Assembly: GCA_037013495.1 (NCBI GenBank)
Contig: CM072805.1
Span: 26,232,669-26,296,668 of the forward strand
DNA length: 64,000 nt
DNA from: Hippophae tibetana
Taxonomy: Eukaryota > Streptophyta > Magnoliopsida > Rosales > Elaeagnaceae
Direction of reading: 5' to 3'
Below are positions 36,461 to 48,529 of the stretch, one piece after another (position 1 is the first letter of the stretch; the number at the start of each line of letters is the position of its first letter). The notes beneath the pieces are model-generated. The model made no database searches. It worked only from the letters and a program-made list of their open reading frames with translations, and was not told where the DNA came from. A program made the translations under genes and the position numbers.

Positions 36461-39400
36461 AATTGGTTGAGGGGTGTGAAGCAGATCATTGTGAATGAGA
36501 TGTCGACTACAATAAAGTTCAATGTTGAGAAGTTCAACGGGAGTAATTTCTCGTTGTGGAAAATGAAAATTAAGGAAATCTTAAGGAAAGACAATTGTTT
36601 GGCAGCAATTGGAGAAGGGCCCACAGAGATCACTGATGGTAGCAAGTGAGACGAGATAGACGGTAATGCAATTGCCGATATGCACTTAGCACTAGCTAAT
36701 GGAGTGTTATCTAGTGTGGCAGAAAAGAAGACTACAAAGGAGATTTGGGATACTCTAACAAGACTGTATGAAGCCAAGTCACTACACAATAAGATCTTCT
36801 TAAAGAGGAGATTGTACACTCTTCGAATGATGGAATCCACATCGGTGACCGACCATATCAACATTTTGAATACTCTATTTTCGAAACTTACATCAATGGG
36901 TTACACAATAGAGACATCTGAACGTGTGAAGCTTCTATTACAAAGTCTACCTGACTCGTATGATCAACTCATCATCAACTTGACGAAAAACATCCTCACA
37001 GACTATCTAGTCTTCGATGAAATTACTATCGTTGTTTTGGAAGAAGAAACCAAGCATAAAAATAAGGAAGATAGACAGGTAGGTTCACAGTAAGCAGAAG
37101 CTTTGACAATGACGAGAGGAAGATCAATGGAACGTGGCCCCAGTGGGAGTCAGAATCACGGTAGATTGAAATCAAGAAGTAAGAAGAATTTCAAGTGCTA
37201 CAATTATGGCAAGAAAGAGCATGTCAAGAAGGATTGTTAGTTCAAAAAGAAGAGTGGAGTCCATGAGTCATCAAATGCTGAAGGGAATGTGGCGAGTGCC
37301 TTAGATGATGGTGAAGTTCTATACAACGAGGAAACAACGACAGTTGGAGGCAGAAAGTAGTTAGTTGATATCTGGTTATTAGACTCAGGAGCAACATGAC
37401 ACATGACATCTCAGAGAGAATGGTTTCACAAATATGAACCAATCTTAGGAGGTTCTGTACACATGAGCGATGATCATGCTTTGGAGATCGCTGGTATTGG
37501 TACTATCAAGATAAAGATGTTTGATGGTACAATTTGCACTATTCAGGAGGTACGACACGTGAAAGGCCTGAGGAAGAATCTATTATCTTTGGGTCAAATG
37601 GATAGTCTTGGATGTAAGACCCATATTGAAAATGGGCTCATGAAAATTGTCAAAGGTGCACTTGTGGTTATGAAGGCAGAAAAGATTGAGACGAATCTAT
37701 TCATGCTAAAAGGAGAAACACTGGAGGAAGCTGGTGTGTGTGTTGCATCAATCAACAAAAGAGAAGAGTCTACGAAAATGTGACATCTCAAACTAGGTCA
37801 CATGTCAGAACGAGGTTTGAAGATTCTTTTCGACAGAAAGCTACTTCTAGGGCTCCAATCAGTAAATCCACCTTTTTGTGAGCATTGTGTTACAAGTAGG
37901 TAGCATAGATTGAAGTTTAACACATCTGATGCCAAGAGTAAATTTATTCTAGACTTGATTCATTCTGATGTATGGGATTCACCATAAATGTCCCTAGGAG
38001 GAGCAAAGTATTTTGTGTCTTTTATTGATGATTATTCTAGGAAATGTTGGGTGTATCCAATCAAGAAGAAGTCAGATGTATTTCCGATATTCAAAGACTT
38101 CAAAGCACTAGTTTAACTTGAATATGGGAAAAAGATCAAGTGCTTAAGAACGGATAATGGAAGAGAGTACACAGACGGCGAGTTTCTTGCATTTTGCAAG
38201 CAGGAAGGTATTAAACGACAGTTCACAATCACTTACATGCCTTAAAAAAATGGAGTGGTAGAGTGGATGAATATAACTCTTACAGAAAGGATAAGAGCTA
38301 TGCTGAGGACTGCAAGTCAATCCAACTCTTTTTGGGCATAAATAGCCAAAACTGCTTGTTATGTGATAAATCGGTCACCATCAACAACAATTAATTTAAA
38401 GACACCAATGAAGATGTGGACTGGTAAGCCAGTAGAATACTCTACTTTACATTCTTTTGGATGTCCTGCGTATGTGATGTACAATGCCCAAGAAAGAACA
38501 AAGTTGAATCCGAAATCTAGGAGGTGTATATTCTTGAGGTATGTTGATGAAGTGAAGGGGTATCGCATGTAGGATCCCAATACTCGCAAGGTTATTGTCA
38601 GTAGGGATGTGATCTTTGCAGAAAATTAACTACTACAAACAGATGGACACGATAACACATCGAAAGAGGTTTCAGAGACTATAACAATACATGTGGAAAA
38701 TAATCCGGTACAAGAAACTCCAGTTTCTACTGAAGCAACACCAGAGCACGAGGTACAAGAACTAGTTAAGTCTGAGTCTTCAGAAGTTCGTCGGTCAAAT
38801 CATGAGAGAAAGCCGCCATCTTGGCATTCAAAGTATGTTACGGAGAGTAATATTGCATATTGTCTTTTAATAGAGGACGAGGAGCACTCTACTTTCCAAG
38901 AAGCTACAAGTAGCTCAAATGTGTCTTTATGGATGGCAACAGTGCATGAGGAAATTGTAGCTTTACACAAGAACCAGACTTGGGAACTGGTACCATTGCC
39001 ACATGAGAGAAAATCCATAGGTAACAAATGGGTCTACAAGATCAAACGTGATAGCAATGATCAAGTGGAACGGTTTCGTGCAAGATTGGTGGTAAAAGGA
39101 TTTGCTAAAAAAAAGGTATTGATTTCAACGAGATATATTCCCTAGTAGTTCGACTTACAACAATCAGAATAGTCTTGGCGATGTGTGCTACATTTGACTT
39201 ACATTTGGAGCAATTGGATGTAAAAACTGCATTTCTTCATGTAGAACTTGAAGAAGAAATCTATATGCTCCAACTAGAAGGTTTTGCTTAAACAAGAAAG
39301 GAGAACTTGGTTTGCAGGTTGAACAAATCTCTATACAGTCTCAAACAGGCACCAAGGTGTTGGTACAAGAGATTTGGTTCCTTCATTATTAGCCTTGGAT

Positions 39401-40510
39401 ATAACAGACTCATTTTATACCATTGTACGTACTTCAAAAGGTTTGATGGTGATAATATTTTTATTATCTTGTTGTTGTATGTGGATGACATGTTGGTAGC
39501 AGGCCCCAACAGAGATCAAATCCAAGAATTGAAGGCACAATTGGCTAGGAAGTTTGATATGAAGGACTTAGGACCAAAAAACAAGATTCTAGGGATGCAG
39601 ATTCATCGAGATAGAAATAACAGGAAGATTTGGATTTCTCAGAAGAACTATTTCAAAAAGATCTTACGACGCTTCAACATGCAAGATAGTTAGCCAATTT
39701 CTACCCCACTTCCTATTAATTTCAAGTTATCCTCAAGTATGTGTCCTAGCAATGAAGCCGAGAGGAGAGAGATGTCTTGAGTACTGTATGCATCAGTAGT
39801 GGGAAGTTTAATGTTTGCCATGATATGTACAAGACCAGACATTGCACAAGCAGTGAGAGTAGTTAGTCGATTTATGGAAAATCCTAGAGGAGAGCATTGG
39901 AATACTATGAAGAGGGTTCTGAGATACATCAGAGGAACCTCAAATGTTGCATTATGTTACGAAGGATCAGATTTTATTGTCAAAGGCTATGTTGATTCAG
40001 AATTTGCAGGGGATCTCAATAAAAGCAAGTCTACTACAGGTTATGCGTTTACACTTGCAGAAGGAGCTGTAAGTTGGGTATCTAAACTGCAATCAGTTGT
40101 AGCTCTATCTACAACGGAAGCAGAATACACGACGGCTACACAAGCTTACAAGGAAGTAGTTTGGATACAAAGATTATTAGAGGAGCTTGGGCACAAGCAG
40201 GAGAAGATTGTTCTGTTTTGTGATAGTCAGAGTGCTTTGCACATTGCAAGGAATCCAACTTTTCATTCACGAACAAAGCACATAAGGGTTTAGTATCACT
40301 TTGTTCAAGAAGTAGTGGAAGAAGGTAGTGTGGATATGCAGAAGATTCATACCAACGAGAACCTAGCGGATGTTATGACCAAGCCAATCAACACTGACAA
40401 GTTTAAATGGTGTAGATCCTTATGTGGTCTAGCGGAAACATAAGCAAGCATGTATTTGGAAAGTGAGGAAGGATAGAAGGATTATGTAAGTGACTTTAAG
40501 TGGGAGAATG

Positions 40511-41126
40511 TGATAATTGATGGCCTTGTTTAGTGGTAAAGCCACTTACTTGATTTAATGTTATATTTTGCTAATGGATGAAGTAGGAAACATGGAAGGC
40601 ATTTAATTAAGGATGCTATTGGAGCACTAATATTTTATGCATTCAATGTGGAACACTAATTTCTTGTGCATTCAATGTGGAGCACTAATTTCTTGTCCAT
40701 TCAAAGTGGAGATGAACATGGAGTATTTACTACCACAAGTTCTTCAAGGATGTTGCCTATAAATAGCTTGTTTCATTTGTGAAAAATATAAGAGTAAATG
40801 AATTAGAGAGCATCCATAAAAAAGATAGTAAAAGTCTTTGTGAGAGTTATCTTATGAGTTACTACTTAAAAAAGAAAATTTTGTTCCTTCTTTGTAAGTA
40901 ATATTTTCCCTATTTTTTGAGAGAGTTATTTCTCCTATTACAATAGAGATTAGAATTGTTATCTCATTGTAACTAGAGAGAAGGTGTTGTAATCCCTATT
41001 TTACAATAGTGAAATCCTCCTACAATTTCCCGTGGTTTTTTACCCCAATTTGTTCGGGGGTTTTTCCACATAAAATATTTGTGTCTATTTTATTTTCATT
41101 ATTCTCAATTTTACTTTAGTTGTGTT
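40511..41126 (+). repeat. 3' LTR of the 35773 copia, left part
   Basis: Starts TGATAATTGATGG after the purine-rich GTGGGAGAATG and follows the 5' LTR to TTAGTTGTGTT, where the CACTA begins. Confidence 0.9.
40621..40707. repeat. 29-bp tandem repeat in 3' LTR, three copies
   Basis: Units at 40621, 40650 and 40679 correspond to the four-copy array at 35883-35998. Confidence 0.93.
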
Positions 41127-41148
41127 CACTACTACAAAAAAGGGTATT
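41127..41148 (+). repeat. Left terminal inverted repeat of CACTA
   Basis: Begins CACTACTACAAAAA. The matching right repeat is at 51225-51246. Confidence 0.93.
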
Positions 41149-41962
41149 TAAGTCGCTGTGTAAAGTCAGTTTTTGGGAAAAAACTGACTTATAATGAATT
41201 TAAAGTCAGTTTGGTGTAGAACCGATGCTATCCACGTCAACCGACACTACACACATGGCTAGCATCGGTTCGCCATGTAAACCGACGCTACGTCATATTT
41301 TTTAAATTAAAAAATGGATGAAGTAAATATAATTAAAATTAATTATTATTTTATTTGACTCTTTAAAATTTAAGTTGGATAAAAATAGTATAATTTTTCC
41401 TTTTTTTTAGACAATTAGTTTTAAAAATTATATAATTTTGTTTATTTGTTTGGATATTTAAATTTATATATGTACGTACAATATATCTTTATTTAATTTT
41501 GTGTATATGTTTTAATTAAATATTATTCTAAAGTTATTATTTTTTATTTTTCTATGGTACGTATATGCATAGTCTAAATAAAATAATAATTGACAAAAAA
41601 AATTTTAAATTGCATGGATAGCGTCGGTTCACATGGCAAACCGACGCTATCCACCTAATATATCCATTCGACTCATTTTTTACGCAGAACCCCAATTTCT
41701 TCATTTCTTTTCTCTATTTTCTCCCAAAACTGAGCTGCACCCACCTTCTTTCTCAATTTCCGGCCACCTCCGACCACCATTTGCAACATTATTTTGTGAG
41801 TTATATTCCTCTTCTCATTATCTTTCAGATCTACTATTTTTTTGAACGAAATACTCAAATTTTTTATACCCATTTTTTCACTTATTCTCACTTACAAAAC
41901 ACCATTTTCTTCTTCTTTCATCCATTTAGTCACTTCATAACATTCTTGTAAGTATTTCTATT

Positions 41963-42530
41963 GATTTTGCTGCTTATTATCCAGTTTGTTTTATTTTTTG
42001 TATAAATTTTAGATTTAGGTATGTTTTTTATTTTGTTTGTTATTATGTTTGACTTATTTTATGTGGAAATAATATCTGAAATATTGTGGGTTTGATGGAT
42101 TATATATATTTACTGTGCGTGGATAAATTTATTTATATATAAATAATTATATTTTATTACGTAGAATTTTGCAGCTTATTATTGAGTTTGTTTTATTTTT
42201 TGTATAAATTTTTGATTTAGGTATGTTTTTTATTTGACTTGTTATTATGTTTGACTTATTTTATGTGGAAATAATATCTGAAATGTTGTGGGTTTACTGT
42301 GCGTGGATAAATTTATTTATATATAAATAATTATATTTTATTAAGTAGAATTTTGCAACTTATTATTCAGTTTGTTTTATTTTTGTATAAATTTTTGATT
42401 TAGGTATATTTTTTATTGTACTTGTTATTATGTTTGACTTATTTTATGTGGAATAATATCTGAAATATTGTGGGTTTATTGTGTGTGGATAAATTTATTT
42501 ATATATAAATAATTATATTTTATTAAGTAG
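41963..42530. repeat. Tandem array, three units of 185-200 bp, in CACTA 5' region
   Basis: Units start near 41963, 42163 and 42348 at GATTTTGCTGC/GAATTTTGCAGC and share TTTGTATAAATTTTTGATTT and TTATGTTTGACTTATTTTAT. They lie between the left end and ORF1, in its untranslated leader or first intron. Confidence 0.88.
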
Positions 42531-44665
42531 TGAATAGAGGAAAAATAATATGTTTTTTTTAATTTGTAAGAAATTATATTGGTATAAGAGTTATACGTGC
42601 TATCTATTGACTCTTAAAAAAATTATAAATGTATATTTATAAACTCAATAATTTAAATAATATATATATATTTTAATAAAAATCAAATAATAACTAAAAA
42701 CTAATTAGTATTATTATTATTATTATTATTTATATATGCTACTTATGTGTTAAAATGTTAAATATGTTATTATAGTAGTCCCTACTTCTATAGAATGTTA
42801 TATATGTATAATTAATATTATTTTTTAATTATGATATAATAACATGTTTAGAAATTAGAATCAACCAAAGTGATTGGTTTTTATATATTTATGTTGTCAT
42901 GTTGCTTATTTTTTAATTTGTATAGAAATGGTTTTGTAAAATGATTAAAATGATAACTGTTTTCTATTATGTATGTTTTGATATATATTCTAATAATTAG
43001 GAAATTTATATATAATAATACTTGAAATATATTCATCGGATACATAATTAAGTAATATGTTTAATTAATGTTATTAATAGAAAATTGACAAATCTTGGAT
43101 GTCAAAGTGTAAAATTGAGCAAGACTATATTTCTCGAGTTGAAAGTTTCATGGAATTTGCTTGTAGAAATAGTAATACTGGAACTAGTATGATTCGATAC
43201 CCATGTGTTAAATGTAAAAATGAGCGATTTCATAAATTTGATGAGGTTAAGTATCACCTTATCCGTAATGGTATTCTTTTGAGCTATAAATGTTGGTATT
43301 ATCATGGAGAAAATATTGATAATACTAATGGGGAAAAGATAAATAAGAATGTGAGTGGATTACATACATCTTATCATAATGTACACACAGAAAATATGTT
43401 TCATGGTGTTGAAGATGAATTACGCGAGGATTATCCCAAAACCTTTAAAAAACTTATAGAAGATACCGAAAAACCGTTGTATCCAAAATGCAAAAAATAC
43501 ACTAAAATGTTGGGATTGGTTCATTTGTACATTGTGAAGGCAAAACATGATTTTTCTGACAAGGGATTCACAAAATTACTAAATCTATTAGTCGATATGT
43601 TTCCTCAGGGTATTGAATTGCCATATTCAATGTATGAAGTGAAGAAATCTCTTAGTCGATTTGGCATGGAATATCATAAGATTCACGCTTGTCCTAATGA
43701 TTGCATTCTTTATAGAAAAGAATATGAGACATGACATGATTGTCCTGTGTGTAAATAATCGAGATGGAAGCATGGTACAAATAAGAGTACAACACATAAG
43801 AAATACGTGCCTGCAAAGGTTCTTTGGTACTTTCCTTCGATTCCTCGCTTTCAAAGGTTTTTCAATAGTAAAGATACATCAAAGATGTTGACTTGGAATT
43901 CAGATAATCGATTTGATGATGGGGTGCTACGTCACCCTTGTGATTCTCCAAATTGGAAAATAGTAGATAATTTATCTCCTCAATTTTCATATGATCCGTG
44001 CAATCTTCGTCTTGCCATTGCTGCTGATGGAATTAATACACATAGTTCCCTCAGTAGTAGATATAGATGTTGGCCAGTAATTATGGTAACATATAACCTT
44101 CCTCCTTGGTTGTGTATGAAAAGAAAATTCATGATGTTAACATTATTGATCTCAGGACCGAAACAACCCGATGTTGATATTGATGTATATTTGCAGCCTC
44201 TCATAGATGATTTAAAGACATTGTGGAATGATGGTGTAAATGTTTACGATACACATAAAAAAGAACACTTTAACTTGAAGGGGATCCTTTTATGGACAAT
44301 TAATGATTTTCCTGCCTATGGAAACGTATCAGGACATGCAACAAAAGGTTACAAGGGATGCCCTATATGTAGTGATGGAACTTCTGCAACTTATCTTGTT
44401 CACGGACAAAAGATGTCTTATAGAAGACATAAAAGATTTTTTGCATCTGGACACAAGTTTAGATATCAAAAGAAACCGTTTGATGGTGAAGAAGATCATG
44501 ACCATGAAACTCGACCTTTGCAAGGTGTTGAGATATTAAGGTAATTGAATGGTATGACATTCAAACGATATGGAAAGATGAAAAAAAAAACTCACTAAGG
44601 TAGGGAAACGAAAAAGGTCAACTAATGAAATGGGTGAAAATGAAAAAGAGTTTGAACTGACTTAC

Positions 44666-46539
44666 TGACGAGTGCTCAAAAAATACTAAAATAACCATGA
44701 TTTTATGCACATTAATTGATTAAAAATATATATATTTATATGTTTTATCATATATTTATATAAATTTGTCTTTTTCGGAATCACGGGTATTTTTATTGTT
44801 TTTTAGGTATTTTGGCTTAAAAACGTAACTTAAAGACTCAAAGAGGAATACTTGAAGCAATACATCACAAATATATTAATAAATAAATGGGGAAAGGTCA
44901 ACAAATATGGAAAAATTGGACAAAATTGGTCAAAAAGGAGAAAATCACGCCCAGCTGCCCAACCGCGCGCGCCCAAGCCCCATCCCGCACGTGCCCGCGC
45001 GCGGCTACTGTTCATCCGCGCGCGCCAACGCCCGTTTTGCCCCATTTTTCACGTGCAACCGCCCACATGATGTCATGCTAACGTCATCAATGACCTCAGC
45101 ATTTCCATTCCGCATTTTTACATTTTTTTAACATTTTTTCACCCACCTTTTCTCTCCATTTTCACCTATAAATACCCTTCCCTTCACTTCAAAACACACC
45201 TCAAAACCATTCTTATCTTATCTTTCTTTCTCTCATTTCTTAGTTTTTAAGCTTTTCTTAGTTTCTTTCTTAGTTTTTAAGCTTTTCTTAGTTTCTTTCT
45301 TAGTTTTTAGTTAAATTCTCTTAGTTTTAGAGTTCTTCTCTTTTTGAGAGGAACTTGTAATGTTTTTGTAATTTATTAGCTTTTTGATTCAATAAATGGG
45401 AGTGCAAATTCCGCTTGGAGGTTTTCCAGCAACGGGAATAACATCGAAGTTCTGTAAGGATTTTAATTTCTTTACAGTTATTTTTTATGCTTTATTCTTA
45501 CATGTTATATTTAATTTGTCTATGATTAAATTAAACTCTGCTGGCTATTTGTAAACATGATATAATAATAACGTTGTTATGCTTGTGAAATATTAAATAG
45601 GTGAAAATTTCTAAAATGAATTGATTTTATTTTTATTTAAGATTTTATATTAAGAATGTTAGAGAGAAATATATTATTTTTCATTACAAACTTAAATCTG
45701 AAAATTAGATTTTAAGGTTTAGTTATCCAGTCTAATTTAGAGTAGTGCTCTTTTATTTGTTGGTACAATCGCCCGGTAGTTAGAGTGAAACTCTATTTCA
45801 AAAGTTTTTATAAGAATTATTATGTGAAAATGTATTGACAACATGTTTTGAGTAGTGGTTTTAAAACTTGAAAGTTAGTACTCGGATAATTAAATTCTTA
45901 TGTTTAATTTGGACACCTTGAATAAAGTTTAAACTGTCTAACCCCACCAAAGGTGGCATTTAAATGGTTCATTTTCAATCTCTTAGAAAAATGAATTAAT
46001 TTAATTAACCAAATTAGTTATCAACCCCACCCATAGGTGTTAATTGATTTGTTTAGTTAACAAAGAATATCTAACCCCACCAAATGTGGTATTCATATAA
46101 AAAAGATAGAATCAATAAAATATCAATTTATATCTTTAATAACCTAGATAATATGAGCAAGCATAATTAATTTAGTTATTATATCCATAAATACTCCACT
46201 ATTATAAATGATAAAATTTGCATAAATATTTATTGAATCTGTATCTATGTTTATTTTTATGTTATTAGATAAATACTTATTGAATCTGTATCTATGTTTA
46301 TTTTTATGTTATTAGATTAGAAACACAAAAACCAAACTATCGTGACAGGATGTTTAGGATTTAATTTCGTTTTTAAAAGTTTGAATAATAAATTAAAAAC
46401 CCCATACATTCCTTCCTTAGATCGACCTTGGGAGTATACTTATCATTTTCTACGAAATGATTCGTGCACTTGTGAGAGTTTTATAAATATTAAAACCAAA
46501 GTATTGGCAAGAATCGGCGATGCCGGTTTTCGCTCATCA
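44666..46539 (+). mobile_element. Gypsy-like solo LTR inside CACTA ORF1
   Basis: A 1874-bp insertion starts TGACGAGTGCTC and ends GCTCATCA (TG...CA), flanked by the perfect 5-bp duplication CTTAC (44661-44665 and 46540-46544). It has LTR-like signals in order: a TATA box CTATAAATA at 45166-45174 and a polyadenylation word AATAAA at 45391-45396. It encodes no protein, and no second copy, primer site or polypurine tract was found, so it is best read as a solo LTR left by LTR-LTR recombination. The size and CG-rich block suggest gypsy. The perfect target duplication argues for a young insertion. Strand follows the promoter signals. Confidence 0.8.
44948..45060. other. CG-rich block within the solo LTR
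   Basis: About 110 bp dense in CGCGCG, CCCGCGCGCG and CACGTG-like words, in sharp contrast with the AT-rich surroundings. It lies just upstream of the TATA box at 45166. Confidence 0.8.
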
Positions 46540-48529
46540 CTTACCATGGTTGTTGGAAAAAAATCAATATTTTGGGAATTACCTTATTGGAAAGATCTAC
46601 GCATTCGTCACATCTTAGATGTCATGCACATTGAGAAGAATGTATGTGAGAGCTTGATTGGTATTTTACTTAATATACCTGGAAAAACAAAGGATGGAAT
46701 TAAAGCAAGATTGGATTTAAAGAAACTAGGCATACGACCTGAATTGGAACCAAGGGTGGAAAATGATAAGAATCAAACATACTTACCACCAGCATCATAT
46801 ACAATGTCAACAAAAGAGAAGGATGTGTTTTGTAAATGTTTGGAGGGTGTGAAAGTTCCTGATGGTTACTCATCCAACTTAAGAAATTTTGTGTCTATCA
46901 CCGATAAGAGACTGTATGGATTGAAATCACATAACTGTCATATCTTAATGCAACAGTTATTACCAGTTGCTATTAGATCAATTCTTCCAAAACATGTTCG
47001 ATTATCAATAATTCGTCTTTTTTAATTCTTCAATACAATATGCAAGAAATCTATATCAATTGCCGAGTTAAATTCTTTATAGAAAGATGTTGTAGAGACT
47101 TTGTGTCTAATTGAAAAATATTTTCCTCCTTCTTTCTTCGATATAATGATTCACTTATGTGTTCATTTAGTACGAGAGGTTCAATTGTGTGGTCCTACTT
47201 ACTTAAGGTGAATGTATCCTTCTGAGAGATATATGAAAGTCCTTAAAGGATATGTAAATAATAGAAATCGACCTGAAGGATGCATGGTGGAACGCTACAT
47301 TGCTGAAGAGGTCATTGAGTTTTGTTCTAAATACTTTAGTGGTTGCACTGAAATTGAGAATCCTACGCACAAGTTGTTCTTAGAATGTCACATGATCCAT
47401 TAGTAGGTAACCCTATGCTTGGTGGAAGTAAGAAATTATTTATTAATCGCACTCGATGGGAAAAAGCACACTGAATCATTTTGGTAAATAATAATGAGGC
47501 ACAACCGTACATAGAGTAAATGATGTTCATTGTGTCATGATTGCAAAAATCATTTTTTATTTAACTATTAATGATGATATATAACTTCATATATATTTAA
47601 TAACATTACAGGATGCATTTAAACTTATTGAAGATCGATCCTCGTTATAAAAAAAAAAGGAGGAGAAAAATGGTTGTATGATAAACATAAGAGAGAGCTT
47701 ATTAATTGGTTTTGCAACCATGTAAGTGTCACAAACAAAAATTCATGCATGTATCTTCCTAGATCTATTCAATGTTTTAAAACTTTGCTCTAAATACATT
47801 TTGTGTTTTTGTATACATGCATAGATTCGAGATGAACTCAAGAAACCCAATCATAAAATATTATAAAGTTTACAATGGCTTGCACATGGGCCAAAATTCG
47901 ATGTCAAATCATTTTATAGTTTCACAATAAATGGATCGAGGTTTACGACTCAAGCTAGAGACAAAGTCCGAGTAAATCAAAATAATGGTGTGAAGATGGT
48001 TACACAAACTATGCAATTTTCCAGTTCAAAAGATGCTAATCCTGTACTTTTTAATAGAACATATTATGGTATAATACAAGAGATTTTGGATATAAAATAG
48101 ATGATTTTGAATTTACCCTTGTAAATTTATCCAGGATAAGTCACACTGATGATCCTTTCACGTTAACACTTCATGCAAAACAAGTATTTTACGTGAGCGA
48201 TCAAATTGATACAAGATGGTTTGTTGTGTTAACGCTTCCATAAAAAGAGTTTTACCATTGTGATGTTGTAGAAGATGATGGCTTTATGCTTGATACATTA
48301 ACCAATATTAGTAATTTCTCAAATAAATTGCCTAATGTATGTGATGATCTAATTGATGGTGATGATTCTTCGTCATGGGCTCAAAGTGATTGTGAAGGAA
48401 TATATGTATACGATCAACAACCTAATTAAACATAACGTATGTTCTATATTGTTGTAATAACTCTTATATATATGTATGTTCCTAAAATTGTCAATTAATT
48501 TATATTTCTTTATTGTTTGTAGATATTTC

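Larger units (their letters stand above)
43099..48429 (+). pseudogene. CACTA ORF1: TNPD/tnp2-type transposase, disrupted
   Basis: The protein that would bind and cut the element's ends. It starts MSKCKIEQDYISRVESF with the transposase-associated domain (CVKCKNERFHKFDEVKYHL). Next comes the tnp2/Transposase_21 domain (VPAKVLWYFPSIPRF near 43808; LAIAADGINTHSSLSSRY, YNLPPWLCMK, DIDVYLQPLIDDLK, LLWTINDFPAYGNVSG). After the solo LTR it resumes at WELPYWKDLRIRHILDVMH (46576), then a DUF4218-type block (SFFDIMIHLCVHLVREVQLCGPTYLR, 47133 on; MYPSERYMKVLKGYV, 47212) and a DUF4216-type block near 48040-48260, ending at the TAA of 48427-48429. In-frame stops lie at 43732, about 43756, 44542 and 47023, with others further on, plus a 1.9-kb insertion. 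It is a dead gene of recognisable family. Introns between blocks were not fully resolved. Confidence 0.88.

Noticed and set aside
44830-45131. Cluster of four overlapping frames in the CG-rich block
   Set aside because: Open in several frames on both strands because of CG-rich composition within a solo LTR; no protein likeness.
46500-46539. TTGGCAAGAATCGGCGATGCCGG read as a gypsy primer or leader site
   Set aside because: It resembles the leader after some plant gypsy LTRs, but here it lies inside the TG...CA borders set by the CTTAC duplication, so it is part of the LTR.
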